Shown here: positions 1 through 7,981 of the stretch, in pieces
How positions within the stretch are numbered: position 1 is the stretch's first letter
Layout of the letters: each line of letters opens with the position of its first letter
Assembly: GCA_027532555.1 (NCBI GenBank)
Contig: JAPZTJ010000057.1
Coordinates: 59,224 to 123,223 of the forward strand
Length of the DNA: 64,000 nucleotides
Direction: 5' to 3'
From: Aquidulcibacter sp.
Lineage (GTDB): Bacteria; Pseudomonadota; Alphaproteobacteria; Caulobacterales; Aquidulcibacteraceae
The notes under the pieces: model-generated
Database searches by the model: none
The model's input: the letters and a program-made list of their open reading frames with translations, nothing else
Told to the model about the DNA's origin: nothing
Program-made: the position numbers and the translations under genes

Positions 1-281
1 CGGCAGACCGGGCGTGGGTCGCGATGGGCGATCCTTCGACCGACTTCAATTATTATACCAAGCGCACCATTCTTTCTGGCGTCCATCTAGCGACCCTGGC
101 CTATTGGCTGCAGGATGAGAGCGATGATAGCGCTGCGACTTGGGCCTTCTTAGACAAGCAAATTGGTCGGGTGATGCAGTTTGAGAAGGTGAAAGCCCAA
201 GTCAATCAATTGGTCGATAAGATACCCGACCCCTTGGGCATTTTGACCCGCCTACGCTATGGCGCTCAACCCAAGCCTTAG
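1..281 (+). CDS. COQ9 family protein, C-terminal end (partial at window start)
   Basis: This is the C-terminal end of a COQ9-family protein; the 5' part lies outside the window and the reading frame enters at base 3. Visible family hallmarks are the segment GDPSTDFNYYTKR, a following WLQDES stretch and TWAFLDKQIGRVMQFEK. COQ9 proteins bind lipid and assist ubiquinone hydroxylation steps, so a respiratory organism is implied. The gene converges on purK and the two stop codons overlap by four bases. Family assignment is from remembered motifs only. Confidence 0.8.
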   Translation, partial: ADRAWVAMGDPSTDFNYYTKRTILSGVHLATLAYWLQDESDDSAATWAFLDKQIGRVMQFEKVKAQVNQLVDKIPDPLGILTRLRYGAQPKP

Positions 282-1351
282 ATCTTAATCACATGGCCCA
301 TTTTTCGGCCATCGCGCACCGCCCGCTTGCCGTACAGATGGACGAAGGTGTCAGCCTGGTCAGCCAGGTCCGCCCAAGCATCCACATCTTTGCCGATCAG
401 ATTGGTCATCACCACGCTTGGCGCGTGGCGTTTGGTTGAGGCCAGGGGCCAGTGGACAACAGCGCGAATATGCTGCTGGAACTGATCTGCCGCACAGCCG
501 TCTTGCGTCCAATGGCCGGAATTATGGACCCGTGGGGCGATCTCATTGATCACCAATCTCTCGCCAACAACGAAAAACTCCACCGCCAGCACGCCAATAT
601 GGTCCAAGGCTTCAGCAATTTGGGCCGCCGCCGCAACGGCCTGATCGCCCAAGGCGTCAGAGACCTGTGCCGGAACCGTGGACGTGCGAAGTATGCCGCC
701 TTGGTGGACATTTTCCGTCACATCATAGGCGGCAAAACTACCATCGACAGCCCGCGCGAGAATGACTGAAACTTCGCGGTCAAACGGCACAAAGCCTTCC
801 AAAATAGCGGGCGTACCACCTAGGGCGGCCCACGCTTCTGCCGCATCACTTGGCTGGCTTAAGCGGAACTGACCTTTCCCATCATAGCCCAAGGTGCGGG
901 TCTTTAGGATAGCAGGCAAGCCAATGGCCGCAACCGCACCGTCGAGATCCTCCAGCGTATTGCACACTGCAAATGGCGCAGTCTCAAGACCCAAGCCTTG
1001 GATGAATTGCTTTTCAACCAGACGGTCTTGCGTCAATTGTAGCGACTTTAGCCCGGGGCGGATAATGGCGCGCTTTTCCAGAAAGGCCAAGGACGGGGCC
1101 GGCACATTTTCAAACTCAAAAGTGACGACATCCACGCAGTCGGCAAAGGCGGCCAAGGCTTCTTGGTCGTCCCAAGCCGCAGTAATGCATCGGGCAGCGA
1201 CGCGACCGGCAGGGCAATCGGCCTCAGGCTCATAAACCACGCAGTCAAAGCCCAATTCGGCGGCGGCAACAGCCAGCATTCGGCCTAATTGGCCGCCACC
1301 TAAAATGCCAATGGTCGAACCGGGAGCAAGGCGGTCAAGTGTGGCTGTCAT
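278..1351 (-). CDS. purK: N5-carboxyaminoimidazole ribonucleotide synthase PurK
   Basis: PurK carboxylates AIR to N5-CAIR with ATP and bicarbonate in de novo purine synthesis. The 357-residue protein begins with a Rossmann-type glycine-rich segment ([12 protein letters not shown], residues about 14-25), followed by an ATP-grasp core (for example [14 protein letters not shown]) and the C-terminal metal-binding stretch [16 protein letters not shown]. Length is normal for the family. Its ATG overlaps the purE stop as ATGA, so the pair is translationally coupled and purE is read first. The 3' end overlaps the convergent COQ9 gene. Confidence 0.95.
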   Translation of the reverse strand: MTATLDRLAPGSTIGILGGGQLGRMLAVAAAELGFDCVVYEPEADCPAGRVAARCITAAWDDQEALAAFADCVDVVTFEFENVPAPSLAFLEKRAIIRPGLKSLQLTQDRLVEKQFIQGLGLETAPFAVCNTLEDLDGAVAAIGLPAILKTRTLGYDGKGQFRLSQPSDAAEAWAALGGTPAILEGFVPFDREVSVILARAVDGSFAAYDVTENVHQGGILRTSTVPAQVSDALGDQAVAAAAQIAEALDHIGVLAVEFFVVGERLVINEIAPRVHNSGHWTQDGCAADQFQQHIRAVVHWPLASTKRHAPSVVMTNLIGKDVDAWADLADQADTFVHLYGKRAVRDGRKMGHVIKI

Positions 1352-1860
1352 TCGCGCGGATCATCCCCAACCGCTTCGGTCTGGGCTTCGCGCCACGCAG
1401 TTAAGCGCGCGGACAGAGCGTCATCGTTTAAAGCGAGGATAGAAGCCGCCAACAAAGCAGCATTGGCGGCACCAGCTGGACCGATCGCGAGCGTGCCGAC
1501 TGGAATGCCCTTTGGCATCTGCACAATCGACAACAAGCTGTCTTGGCCAGACAAAGCAGCCGAGCGCACAGGCACACCGAGCACGGGCAAAGTTGTCATC
1601 GCGGCGACCATACCGGGCAAATGCGCAGCCCCGCCGGCACCGGCAATAATCACCTTTAGGCCACGACCCTTGGCTTCCTTCGCATAGAGGCTCATCTTGT
1701 CAGGGGTGCGGTGTGCAGAAACCACTTTGGCCTCATAAGGCACGTCTAAATGGTCAAGAATCTTGGCCGCCTCAATCATGGTTTCCCAATCCGAGCGGGA
1801 ACCCATGATCAATCCAATTTGTGGGCCAATTTGCGGGCCAATTTGCGGATTTGAGGCCAT
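1348..1860 (-). CDS. purE: N5-carboxyaminoimidazole ribonucleotide mutase PurE
   Basis: PurE isomerises N5-CAIR to CAIR, the step after PurK. Key segments are [13 protein letters not shown] near the N terminus, SAHRTPD, and [12 protein letters not shown] chose the ATG at 1860, giving 170 residues, because an upstream start would add 30 residues unlike the family. Immediately after the start a three-fold 12-bp repeat encodes [11 protein letters not shown], an insertion ahead of the conserved core. The gene leads the purE-purK operon with a 4-bp overlap. Confidence 0.94.
   Translation of the reverse strand: MASNPQIGPQIGPQIGLIMGSRSDWETMIEAAKILDHLDVPYEAKVVSAHRTPDKMSLYAKEAKGRGLKVIIAGAGGAAHLPGMVAAMTTLPVLGVPVRSAALSGQDSLLSIVQMPKGIPVGTLAIGPAGAANAALLAASILALNDDALSARLTAWREAQTEAVGDDPRE
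1814..1849. repeat. Three tandem 12-bp units inside the purE N terminus
   Basis: Units at 1814-1825, 1826-1837 and 1838-1849 follow CCAATTTGCGGG with one or no change each. They are in frame and encode repeated Q-I-G-P on the minus strand. The last unit joins directly to the conserved PurE core. Slippage during replication could change copy number without a frameshift. Confidence 0.9.
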
Positions 1861-1990
1861 CGATTGTGCTTTCCAACAATTGAGACGGGGGCACCCTGCA
1901 AAAGCGTGCACGCCCGTCACCACCCAAGAAAGCGGGGCTTCTAGTCGCAAAGGGGCCGGAAGGGAAGGCCTGATCGGAACTCCATGCGTA

Positions 1991-2007
1991 TAAACACCTT
2001 ATTAACC
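1991..2007. promoter_or_regulatory. Possible CtrA-type site between purE and the diguanylate cyclase gene
   Basis: The bases TAAA-N7-TTAACC resemble the CtrA consensus TTAA-N7-TTAAC with one mismatch in the first half. The site lies in the divergent region, about 130 bp upstream of both purE and the diguanylate cyclase start. It is short and could arise by chance. Confidence 0.25.
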
Positions 2008-2130
2008 ATTCGCGCGCACAGCCTAGATGCCCGATTTTCAGATTTTGTGCCCTTACAAGATGCGCCTATATCTGGTAATTGGACTGAAATTAGCGACCGT
2101 GTGAGGCGGTTAAGATAGGAGCTTTGGGCG

Positions 2131-2928
2131 GTGTCGTTTGCACAGCATCATTCTGATGGAAAGCCAAAAGCGACCTCGCCTTCCTTGCAGCCGAAGTCGG
2201 CGCTCGAACGGGCCACTCTGGCTGCTGCTGCTGCCAAGCGAAGCCCTGTGGCGGAACCTAGCCCTACCCCGCGTGCCGCAGCGGTTTCTCCAGCCACCAA
2301 TCCCGAGGCACCTGCGGTTTTAGGCATTCCACCCCAAGAATTGACCCCGCATGTCCGTCGGGCGCTAAAGCATTTGGCCGATCAAGTAGCAAGTCTGAAA
2401 TCAGATCGTGCGCGCTTGGTGGATCGGTTGCGACGTTCGGAAGAATTGGCGGACCGAGATACTCTGGTGCCGGTTTTCAATCGACGCGCTTTTGAACGTG
2501 AATTGAACCGCGTGATTAGCTTTGCCCAACGTTATGAGGTGCAAGCGAGCCTCATCTATTTCGATCTGGATGGCTTCAAGCAGATTAATGACCGCTTTGG
2601 CCACCCCGCTGGCGATGCGATCCTGCTGGCGGTAGGGGAAACGCTAGCGGCTAACATTCGCGAGAGTGACTTGGTAGGCCGCGTGGGCGGGGATGAGTTT
2701 GCCGTCATTCTGGCAAAGGCTGGCCCTGAAGATGCCCGCCGCAAAGGCGCGCAATTGGCCGAAGCAATTTCACGGACAGAAATCACCTATCAGGGTCATC
2801 GCCTGCAAGTCGGCGCCGCTTATGGCTCCTATACGTTTGATGCGGACGATACGGGTGAACGGGCTTTGTCGCGGGCCGATGAGGCCATGTATGCCAATAA
2901 GGTTGGCCGCAAAATCCAAAGCCTCTGA
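2131..2928 (+). CDS. Diguanylate cyclase (GGDEF domain protein)
   Basis: The enzyme is predicted to make cyclic di-GMP from two GTP. The 265-residue protein has a low-complexity Ala/Pro N-terminal region (about 1-65), a helical linker (about 70-108) and a GGDEF domain (about 109-265). The active-site GGDEF is intact at residues 186-190, and an RxxD inhibitory site (RESD, 177-180) lies the canonical five residues before it, so product inhibition is likely. No membrane segment or sensor domain is seen. The GTG start is preceded by TAGGAG about 9 bp upstream. Confidence 0.9.
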   Translation: MSFAQHHSDGKPKATSPSLQPKSALERATLAAAAAKRSPVAEPSPTPRAAAVSPATNPEAPAVLGIPPQELTPHVRRALKHLADQVASLKSDRARLVDRLRRSEELADRDTLVPVFNRRAFERELNRVISFAQRYEVQASLIYFDLDGFKQINDRFGHPAGDAILLAVGETLAANIRESDLVGRVGGDEFAVILAKAGPEDARRKGAQLAEAISRTEITYQGHRLQVGAAYGSYTFDADDTGERALSRADEAMYANKVGRKIQSL

Positions 2929-3378
2929 TTACAAATCCTTGATGTAATGGATAAAGCCAGCATGGCGTGCGACGCGATCATAAAGACTACGACCGGGCGC
3001 ATTGGTTTCATGCGTCAGCCAATAGACCCGGGCGGCATTTTGGGCGCGTGCTGCCTCCGCCACGGCTTCAATTAATGCCTCACCCACGCCGCGCTTGCGC
3101 GCAGCCGGGAAAGTGAACAAATCCTGCAGATAACAATAGGGCCCAATCGTCCAAGAGGATGGATGATACAAGAAGTGGACGAGGCCCAAGACTTCATCGC
3201 CATCAACGGCCACAAGGCCATGCAAGGGTCCATTTGGATCCATCAAGCGCTGCCAAGTGGCTTCAGTCACTTCTGGGGCAAATTGGCTGACCTTATAGAA
3301 AGTCAAATACCCGTGCCAAAGCTCATCCCAAACAGGTCGATCGGTGGCTTCCAAGGGCCGTACGCGAATGTCTCCCAT
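2929..3378 (-). CDS. GNAT family N-acetyltransferase
   Basis: This 149-residue protein has the GNAT fold: strands and helices leading to the acetyl-CoA loop AARKRGVGEALIEAV, which matches the Q/RxxGxG/A motif A, and a C-terminal YDRVARHAGF. The substrate is unknown; small GNATs act on amines, peptides or antibiotics. It ends one base after the convergent diguanylate cyclase gene. Family call is firm, function is not. Confidence 0.85.
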   Translation of the reverse strand: MGDIRVRPLEATDRPVWDELWHGYLTFYKVSQFAPEVTEATWQRLMDPNGPLHGLVAVDGDEVLGLVHFLYHPSSWTIGPYCYLQDLFTFPAARKRGVGEALIEAVAEAARAQNAARVYWLTHETNAPGRSLYDRVARHAGFIHYIKDL

Positions 3379-3401
3379 GCCTCACCTCGTAAATGACGCG
3401 C

Positions 3402-4688
3402 CTATTTTTGAAATGTCTTTGGGGCGACTTGCACAACTTTGCTGCCACGGGCGACGACTTCATTCACGGCCATGCCGCGCTCAACCACATGGCTTCTGAA
3501 CCGGAACAACCCATCGACACCGATGAAGCCATCTTGGGCCTCAATGGCGCGGGCCGAGGCACCCGATTTACTGCCTTCCCGCGTCATGCGGGCCAGCATG
3601 GCGGTCGCATCATAGCCCATGCCGGCCAGGCGGGTTGGTTTACGCTGATAGGCTTGGCTGAAGCGTTGCTCAAAGGCGCTGCGGGCTGCCACATCTGGCG
3701 TCACAAACCAAGCACCGATCATCCGGCTGTCGTTTAAAATGTCAGGATCGTTCCAGAGACCTGTTCCCAAATAACGAACCTGGCGAGAGCTTGCGCCCGA
3801 CTGGCCTAGGGTTTGAACAATGGCGCGCAACATGGCACCCCGCTCGGGGATCAAAACAGCAGTCTGCCGGCTGGCATTACCGCCGGAGACCCTGCCCGCA
3901 ACACGCTTTGCGACTTCTAAGGCGGAGGTCATTGATGTTGATCTCGGATCATAGCGCTCATCGCCCATGAACTCGAGGCCGGCTGAAGCGGCCGTTTCCC
4001 GTGCGGCCGCTGCTACCCGGTCACCATATCGGCCTTCCGGTGCCAAAACGACCAGCCTTTTGACGCCCTGCTCGGCCGCGTAGCGGACAATCTGGCGAGC
4101 CTCATCCTCGGGCAAGAAGGTCAATACATAAATGTCCCGGCCTGCCTCGGACGTATCGGTCGAAAAGGAAAACATCGGCACATCATTGGCGCGCGCATAG
4201 GGGGCAATAGCCGTCACGCCGCTGGCAAATAAAGGGCCCAAAATGAAGTCTGCGCCAGAGCGCATGGCATCGACAGCCGCGTCACGTGCAGACTCTGGAG
4301 TATCACCAGAATCCTTTGGAATGAGGAGCATAGACGCATCTCCATGCTCAAATAACGCAAGTTCGGCCGCACTTTGCAGCGTCTGGGCTTCGTTGCGGAT
4401 GGCCGGATTGTCGCTGCTGAACGGTGCCAAAAGGGCGACACGAACCAGTTTACGACCAGCCGTATGGGGAGGTGTCAACCGATTGGTTGCTTTAATCAGA
4501 TAGGGGTTGACCGGCTCTTGCACCACCGGCTTAGGCGGTGGTGGCGGCGGCACGGCTGTTTGTGGGGTGGAAGCACACGATGCTAAGCCAAACAACATAG
4601 CTGCGCAGAGGCTTGCGCCTAGCGCGTCTTTAAGGCTTGGTATCTTTGTCGGAAAGTACAAACCTTCTGTCCTAGAAATGGATGACAT
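3402..4688 (-). CDS. LpoA-like penicillin-binding protein activator (LppC family lipoprotein)
   Basis: The protein is a lipoprotein of the periplasmic-binding-protein fold, related to LppC/LpoA and to branched-chain amino-acid receptors. A lipobox LASC follows a hydrophobic segment, then a proline-rich tether (VPPPPPPKP), then the binding fold beginning VRVALLAPFSS. In gammaproteobacteria LpoA activates PBP1A, and a similar role here is inferred from family and from the yraM-yraL-yraN-like order (this gene, rsmI, yraN). The start is uncertain: ATG at 4688 or 4706, or a later TTG. The ATG at 4688 overlaps the rsmI ATG on the other strand in a shared CATG. Confidence 0.8.
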   Translation of the reverse strand: MSSISRTEGLYFPTKIPSLKDALGASLCAAMLFGLASCASTPQTAVPPPPPPKPVVQEPVNPYLIKATNRLTPPHTAGRKLVRVALLAPFSSDNPAIRNEAQTLQSAAELALFEHGDASMLLIPKDSGDTPESARDAAVDAMRSGADFILGPLFASGVTAIAPYARANDVPMFSFSTDTSEAGRDIYVLTFLPEDEARQIVRYAAEQGVKRLVVLAPEGRYGDRVAAAARETAASAGLEFMGDERYDPRSTSMTSALEVAKRVAGRVSGGNASRQTAVLIPERGAMLRAIVQTLGQSGASSRQVRYLGTGLWNDPDILNDSRMIGAWFVTPDVAARSAFEQRFSQAYQRKPTRLAGMGYDATAMLARMTREGSKSGASARAIEAQDGFIGVDGLFRFRSHVVERGMAVNEVVARGSKVVQVAPKTFQK

Positions 4689-5631
4689 GGCCAACGTTAC
4701 TCCCAATAAGAGGCCTAAGTCTAAGCGCGAGGCAGGGCTGGTGCAATCGCATCAACTGGAAACGCCCGTAAAAATGCTGTTAGAATCGGGACTTTACTTG
4801 GTTGCCACGCCGATTGGTAATCTGGGCGACTTTACGCCCCGTGGGGCCAAAACCCTAACTGACTGCGATCTGATTTTGGCCGAAGATACCCGTGTAACCA
4901 AGCGCTTGATGGGGCTGCATGGTATCAGCGGCAAGGTCGCGCGATGCGACGAATCGGCAACGGAAAGTGGCCTCATGCAAGCACTGAGGATTCTTGAACA
5001 CGGTGGGGCGGTTGCGTTTTGCTCCGACGCGGGCACTCCGGGCGTCAGTGACCCAGGCGAGCGCTTGGCGCGCGGCGTGATTGAAGCTGGGCATAAGGTT
5101 CTGGCAGTCCCCGGCGCGTCTGCCGTTTTAGCGGCCTTGATTGTTTCAGGCCTTCCTTCCGCCCGGTTTTTCTTCGCTGGGTTTGCCCCCTCCAAAGCTG
5201 GGGCTAGAGCGGACTTCTTCCATGAATTTGCCGCCATCCCCGCCACGTTGATCTTCTATGAAACCGGGCCGCGTCTCGCGGAGAGCCTTAGCGCCATGGC
5301 CAAGGTTTTTGGCGACCGACCCGCTTGTGTCGCGCGCGAACTGACCAAGCTCTATGAGGAGACCCGACGCGGCAGCCTTTCAGCCTTAGCGGCACATTAT
5401 AGCGAGGCCGATCCACCGCGCGGCGAGATTGTCGTTGTGGTCGGCGGGAAAAGCCAGGACGCCGATACTGCCGAGGTGCCTGATTTAGATGGTGCCTTGG
5501 AAGAAGCCTTATCCCGCCTCAGCGTCAAGGATGCGGCCGCGGCCGTGGCGCTTCAGACTGGGATTGCTCGCCGTGATGTCTATAGCCGTGCTCTAGCTTT
5601 GGTTGCTGCGCAGAAGCGAGTGGCTTCATGA
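4687..5631 (+). CDS. rsmI: 16S rRNA (cytidine-1402-2'-O)-methyltransferase RsmI
   Basis: RsmI methylates the 2'-O of C1402 in the 30S decoding centre, using SAM. The core shows GLYLVATPIGNLGD, LILAEDTRVTKRL, CSDAGTPGVSDPG and VPGASAVLAAL, all typical of this tetrapyrrole-methylase-like fold. The ATG at 4687 gives 314 residues with a basic N-terminal extension; an internal ATG at 4774 gives 285, nearer the usual length. The gene overlaps yraN by ATGA and is divergent from the LpoA-like gene. Confidence 0.93.
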   Translation: MANVTPNKRPKSKREAGLVQSHQLETPVKMLLESGLYLVATPIGNLGDFTPRGAKTLTDCDLILAEDTRVTKRLMGLHGISGKVARCDESATESGLMQALRILEHGGAVAFCSDAGTPGVSDPGERLARGVIEAGHKVLAVPGASAVLAALIVSGLPSARFFFAGFAPSKAGARADFFHEFAAIPATLIFYETGPRLAESLSAMAKVFGDRPACVARELTKLYEETRRGSLSALAAHYSEADPPRGEIVVVVGGKSQDADTAEVPDLDGALEEALSRLSVKDAAAAVALQTGIARRDVYSRALALVAAQKRVAS

Positions 5632-6059
5632 ATTTGACCCAGCGCGCTCTTGCAGAAAGATCTGGGCGATGGGCCGAGAATTGGGCGGCCTTTGTGCTGC
5701 AGCTCAAGGGATATGCCATTCTGGGGCGGCGGGTACAGACGCCGGCAGGTGAGATTGATCTGATCGCGCGGCGCGGCAATGTGCTGGCCTTCATCGAAGT
5801 GAAAATGCGCCAACAGGCCGTTGATGCCGCTGAAGTGCTGCGGCCACGACAAATGTCGCGCATTGTGCGGGCGGCAACAGGCTGGACGTCCAGACGCGCG
5901 TGGACTCAACATTTCTCTTGGCGCTATGATCTAATGGTCGTCTCCAAATGGCGTTGGCCGAAACATGTTCGTGACGCTTGGCGACCAGACGTCGACCCCA
6001 TGCTAAGTGGCCGGGGTCAGTCAGACAATGTGATTTCCTTTCGGGCGCGGCGAAAATGA
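5628..6059 (+). CDS. yraN: YraN family (UPF0102) endonuclease-like protein
   Basis: The 143-residue protein has the UPF0102 signature GEIDLIARRGN followed by LAFIEVKMR, an arrangement like the D-ExK core of restriction-type nucleases and Holliday-junction resolvases. Its cellular role is not established. It is coupled to rsmI upstream (ATGA) and to the SirB1-like gene downstream (ATGA). The C-terminal tail is longer and more basic than the minimal family core. Confidence 0.88.
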   Translation: MNLTQRALAERSGRWAENWAAFVLQLKGYAILGRRVQTPAGEIDLIARRGNVLAFIEVKMRQQAVDAAEVLRPRQMSRIVRAATGWTSRRAWTQHFSWRYDLMVVSKWRWPKHVRDAWRPDVDPMLSGRGQSDNVISFRARRK

Positions 6060-6859
6060 TCCCGAGGACACGACCAGACGCGGAGAGCGCGATTAAAGTA
6101 TGCGCAAACATGCCAGTGGACCGCTTTGACTTAACGGCTTGCGCGTTAGCTTGCGCCATTCATGAAAACCCGGACCGCGATCTTTCCGAAGCCCTCAGCG
6201 TCCTTGATCAGCTGACAGCCTTAGCCCAACAACGAAAGCCGCAATCTGCATTGGCGCTCTCGCAATTGATTTTTGGCGAAATGGGATTTGCAGGCTCTAC
6301 CAAAGACTTTGATGATCCCGGCAATGCGGACTTGATTAGCATTTTGAAGGCACGGGCAGGCTTGCCTGTCGGGCTGGGGATCATTTGGCGCCATGTCGCC
6401 CGCCTGTCACACGCTGCGCTTCATGGGGTGGATTCACCGGGGCATTTCTTGCTGCGGCTTGAGGCCCCTGATGGGCCGATCTTTATTGACCCCCTTGCTG
6501 GCGGCGCGATTGTGGATGAGGTCGGCCTCTCAGAAATTGCCAATCGTGTTGGGATCAAGGCCTTGAGCGAGGCGATGCTCGCCCCGGTTTCGGATCGGGT
6601 GATGGCGGTTCGTCTGCAAACCAATCTCGCAGCCCGGGCGCGTGCTTCTGGCCAGATTGACGCTTGGTTGCGGGCGGCATTTCGCCGCGCTCTCTTGGCC
6701 CCCGACAATTATCAGGTCGCGCTCGACTATTCCCAAGCTGCAGAAGCCGCAGGACAAATTCATATTGCCCTTGAATGGGCGCAACGGGCTAGCCAACTTC
6801 AAGGCTACACCCAAGCTGATCGCGACAGAACCCAAACTCTCCGCCAAAAGCTCAATTAG
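6056..6859 (+). CDS. SirB1 family protein with transglutaminase-like domain
   Basis: The chosen ATG at 6056 overlaps the yraN stop (ATGA) and gives 267 residues; the open frame extends further upstream within yraN. The central region (LPVGLGIIWRHVAR, then GVDSPGHFLLRL and IFIDPLAGG) is the SirB1/transglutaminase-like core. The C-terminal third looks like TPR helices. The function of this family is poorly known. Position in a four-gene run from rsmI to gshB suggests co-transcription. Confidence 0.82.
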   Translation: MIPRTRPDAESAIKVCANMPVDRFDLTACALACAIHENPDRDLSEALSVLDQLTALAQQRKPQSALALSQLIFGEMGFAGSTKDFDDPGNADLISILKARAGLPVGLGIIWRHVARLSHAALHGVDSPGHFLLRLEAPDGPIFIDPLAGGAIVDEVGLSEIANRVGIKALSEAMLAPVSDRVMAVRLQTNLAARARASGQIDAWLRAAFRRALLAPDNYQVALDYSQAAEAAGQIHIALEWAQRASQLQGYTQADRDRTQTLRQKLN

Positions 6860-6871
6860 CGAGTTCATCCC

Positions 6872-7837
6872 GTGTCTGATTTACCTGTCTCAAAACCCCT
6901 GCGTATTGCCATTCAGATGGACCCGATTGAGCACGTCAATATTGAGGGCGACAGCACTTTTGCGATGGCCGAAGAGGCGCAAATCCGGGGGTATGAGATC
7001 TTTGTCTATCAGGTTGAGACCTTGAGTTGGCAAGAAGGCAAAGTAAGCGCGCGGGCCAAGCCTGCTAAAGTCCAACGCGTCAAAGGCGACCATGTCTCGT
7101 TAGGCGAAGAGGTGGTTTTGGACTTGGTTGAGGACGTCGATGTCGTCCTGATGCGGCAGGACCCGCCGTTTGACATGAGCTATATCACGGCCGCTCACAT
7201 GCTGGAGTTCCTGAAGGGCAAGACTTTGGTGGTGAATGACCCCTTCTGGGTGCGCTCAAGCCCCGAGAAAATCGTCCCATTGCTGTTCCCAGACTTGATG
7301 CCACCCACTTTGGTCTCACGCGATGTTACCACCATTAAGGCGTTTCAGGTCGAGCATCAGGACATTGTGGTCAAGCCTTTGTTCGGCAATGCCGGTGCGG
7401 CCGTGTTCCGGATTAAGCCAGAGGATGGCAATTTGGGTGCTCTCTTGGACCTGTTCTTCACCACCAGCAGAGACCCAATCATGGTGCAAGCCTTTGTGCC
7501 CGGCGTTTTTGAAGGCGATAAGCGTATCATTCTGGTGGATGGTGAGCCTGTGGGCGCGATCAATCGTGTGCCGAAGGGCAATGACATTCGCTCCAACCTC
7601 GCGGTCGGTGGTACCGCTCATCCCGTCGATTTGAGTGAAGCCGATCTGGCGATCTGTCGTGCCATTGGCCCAACCCTGAAAGAGCGCGGTCTTTTATTCG
7701 TCGGCATCGACGTGATCGCTGGACGTTTGACCGAGATCAACGTCACCTCTCCAACCGGTGCCTTGGCGCTCAAGGCTTTCTCTGGGGTTAATGCCGTTTC
7801 GCTGATGTGGGATGCTATCGAGCGTAAATTGAACTAG
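6872..7837 (+). CDS. gshB: Glutathione synthetase
   Basis: GshB joins gamma-glutamylcysteine and glycine with ATP. The 321-residue protein starts with GTG, has the N-terminal substrate segment (IAIQMDPIEHVNIEGDSTF), MRQDPPFDMSYI and an ATP-grasp domain including IVVKPLFGNAGAAVFR and the C-terminal ITEINVTSPTG. Length matches the family. It closes the rsmI-yraN-sirB1-gshB run, an order common in proteobacteria. Confidence 0.95.
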   Translation: MSDLPVSKPLRIAIQMDPIEHVNIEGDSTFAMAEEAQIRGYEIFVYQVETLSWQEGKVSARAKPAKVQRVKGDHVSLGEEVVLDLVEDVDVVLMRQDPPFDMSYITAAHMLEFLKGKTLVVNDPFWVRSSPEKIVPLLFPDLMPPTLVSRDVTTIKAFQVEHQDIVVKPLFGNAGAAVFRIKPEDGNLGALLDLFFTTSRDPIMVQAFVPGVFEGDKRIILVDGEPVGAINRVPKGNDIRSNLAVGGTAHPVDLSEADLAICRAIGPTLKERGLLFVGIDVIAGRLTEINVTSPTGALALKAFSGVNAVSLMWDAIERKLN

Positions 7838-7915
7838 GGATTACTTTATGGTAATTAAGTTGTACACAACCTTTCAAGGTTGAAAATCACAATCTAGCGC
7901 TTGAAATTTTCTTTT

Positions 7916-7941
7916 GTTCGTTTTTTGTTCGTTTTGTGTTC
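7916..7941. promoter_or_regulatory. Triple GTTC array: two overlapping LexA boxes upstream of comM
   Basis: GTTC occurs at 7916-7919, 7927-7930 and 7938-7941, each separated by exactly seven bases. GTTC-N7-GTTC is the known LexA operator of alphaproteobacteria, so three spaced units create two overlapping boxes. They lie 40-66 bp before the comM ATG in an AT-rich intergenic region, where a repressor would cover the promoter. The same motif precedes ruvC. Confidence 0.75.
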
Positions 7942-7981
7942 TAATTTCTAGTTGGAATGTGGATAGTTCGGAAGCGAAACG

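Noticed and set aside
1861..1950. Upstream extension of PurE to 200 residues
   Set aside because: The extra 30 residues are unlike PurE N termini and a well-placed ATG lies just before the conserved core.
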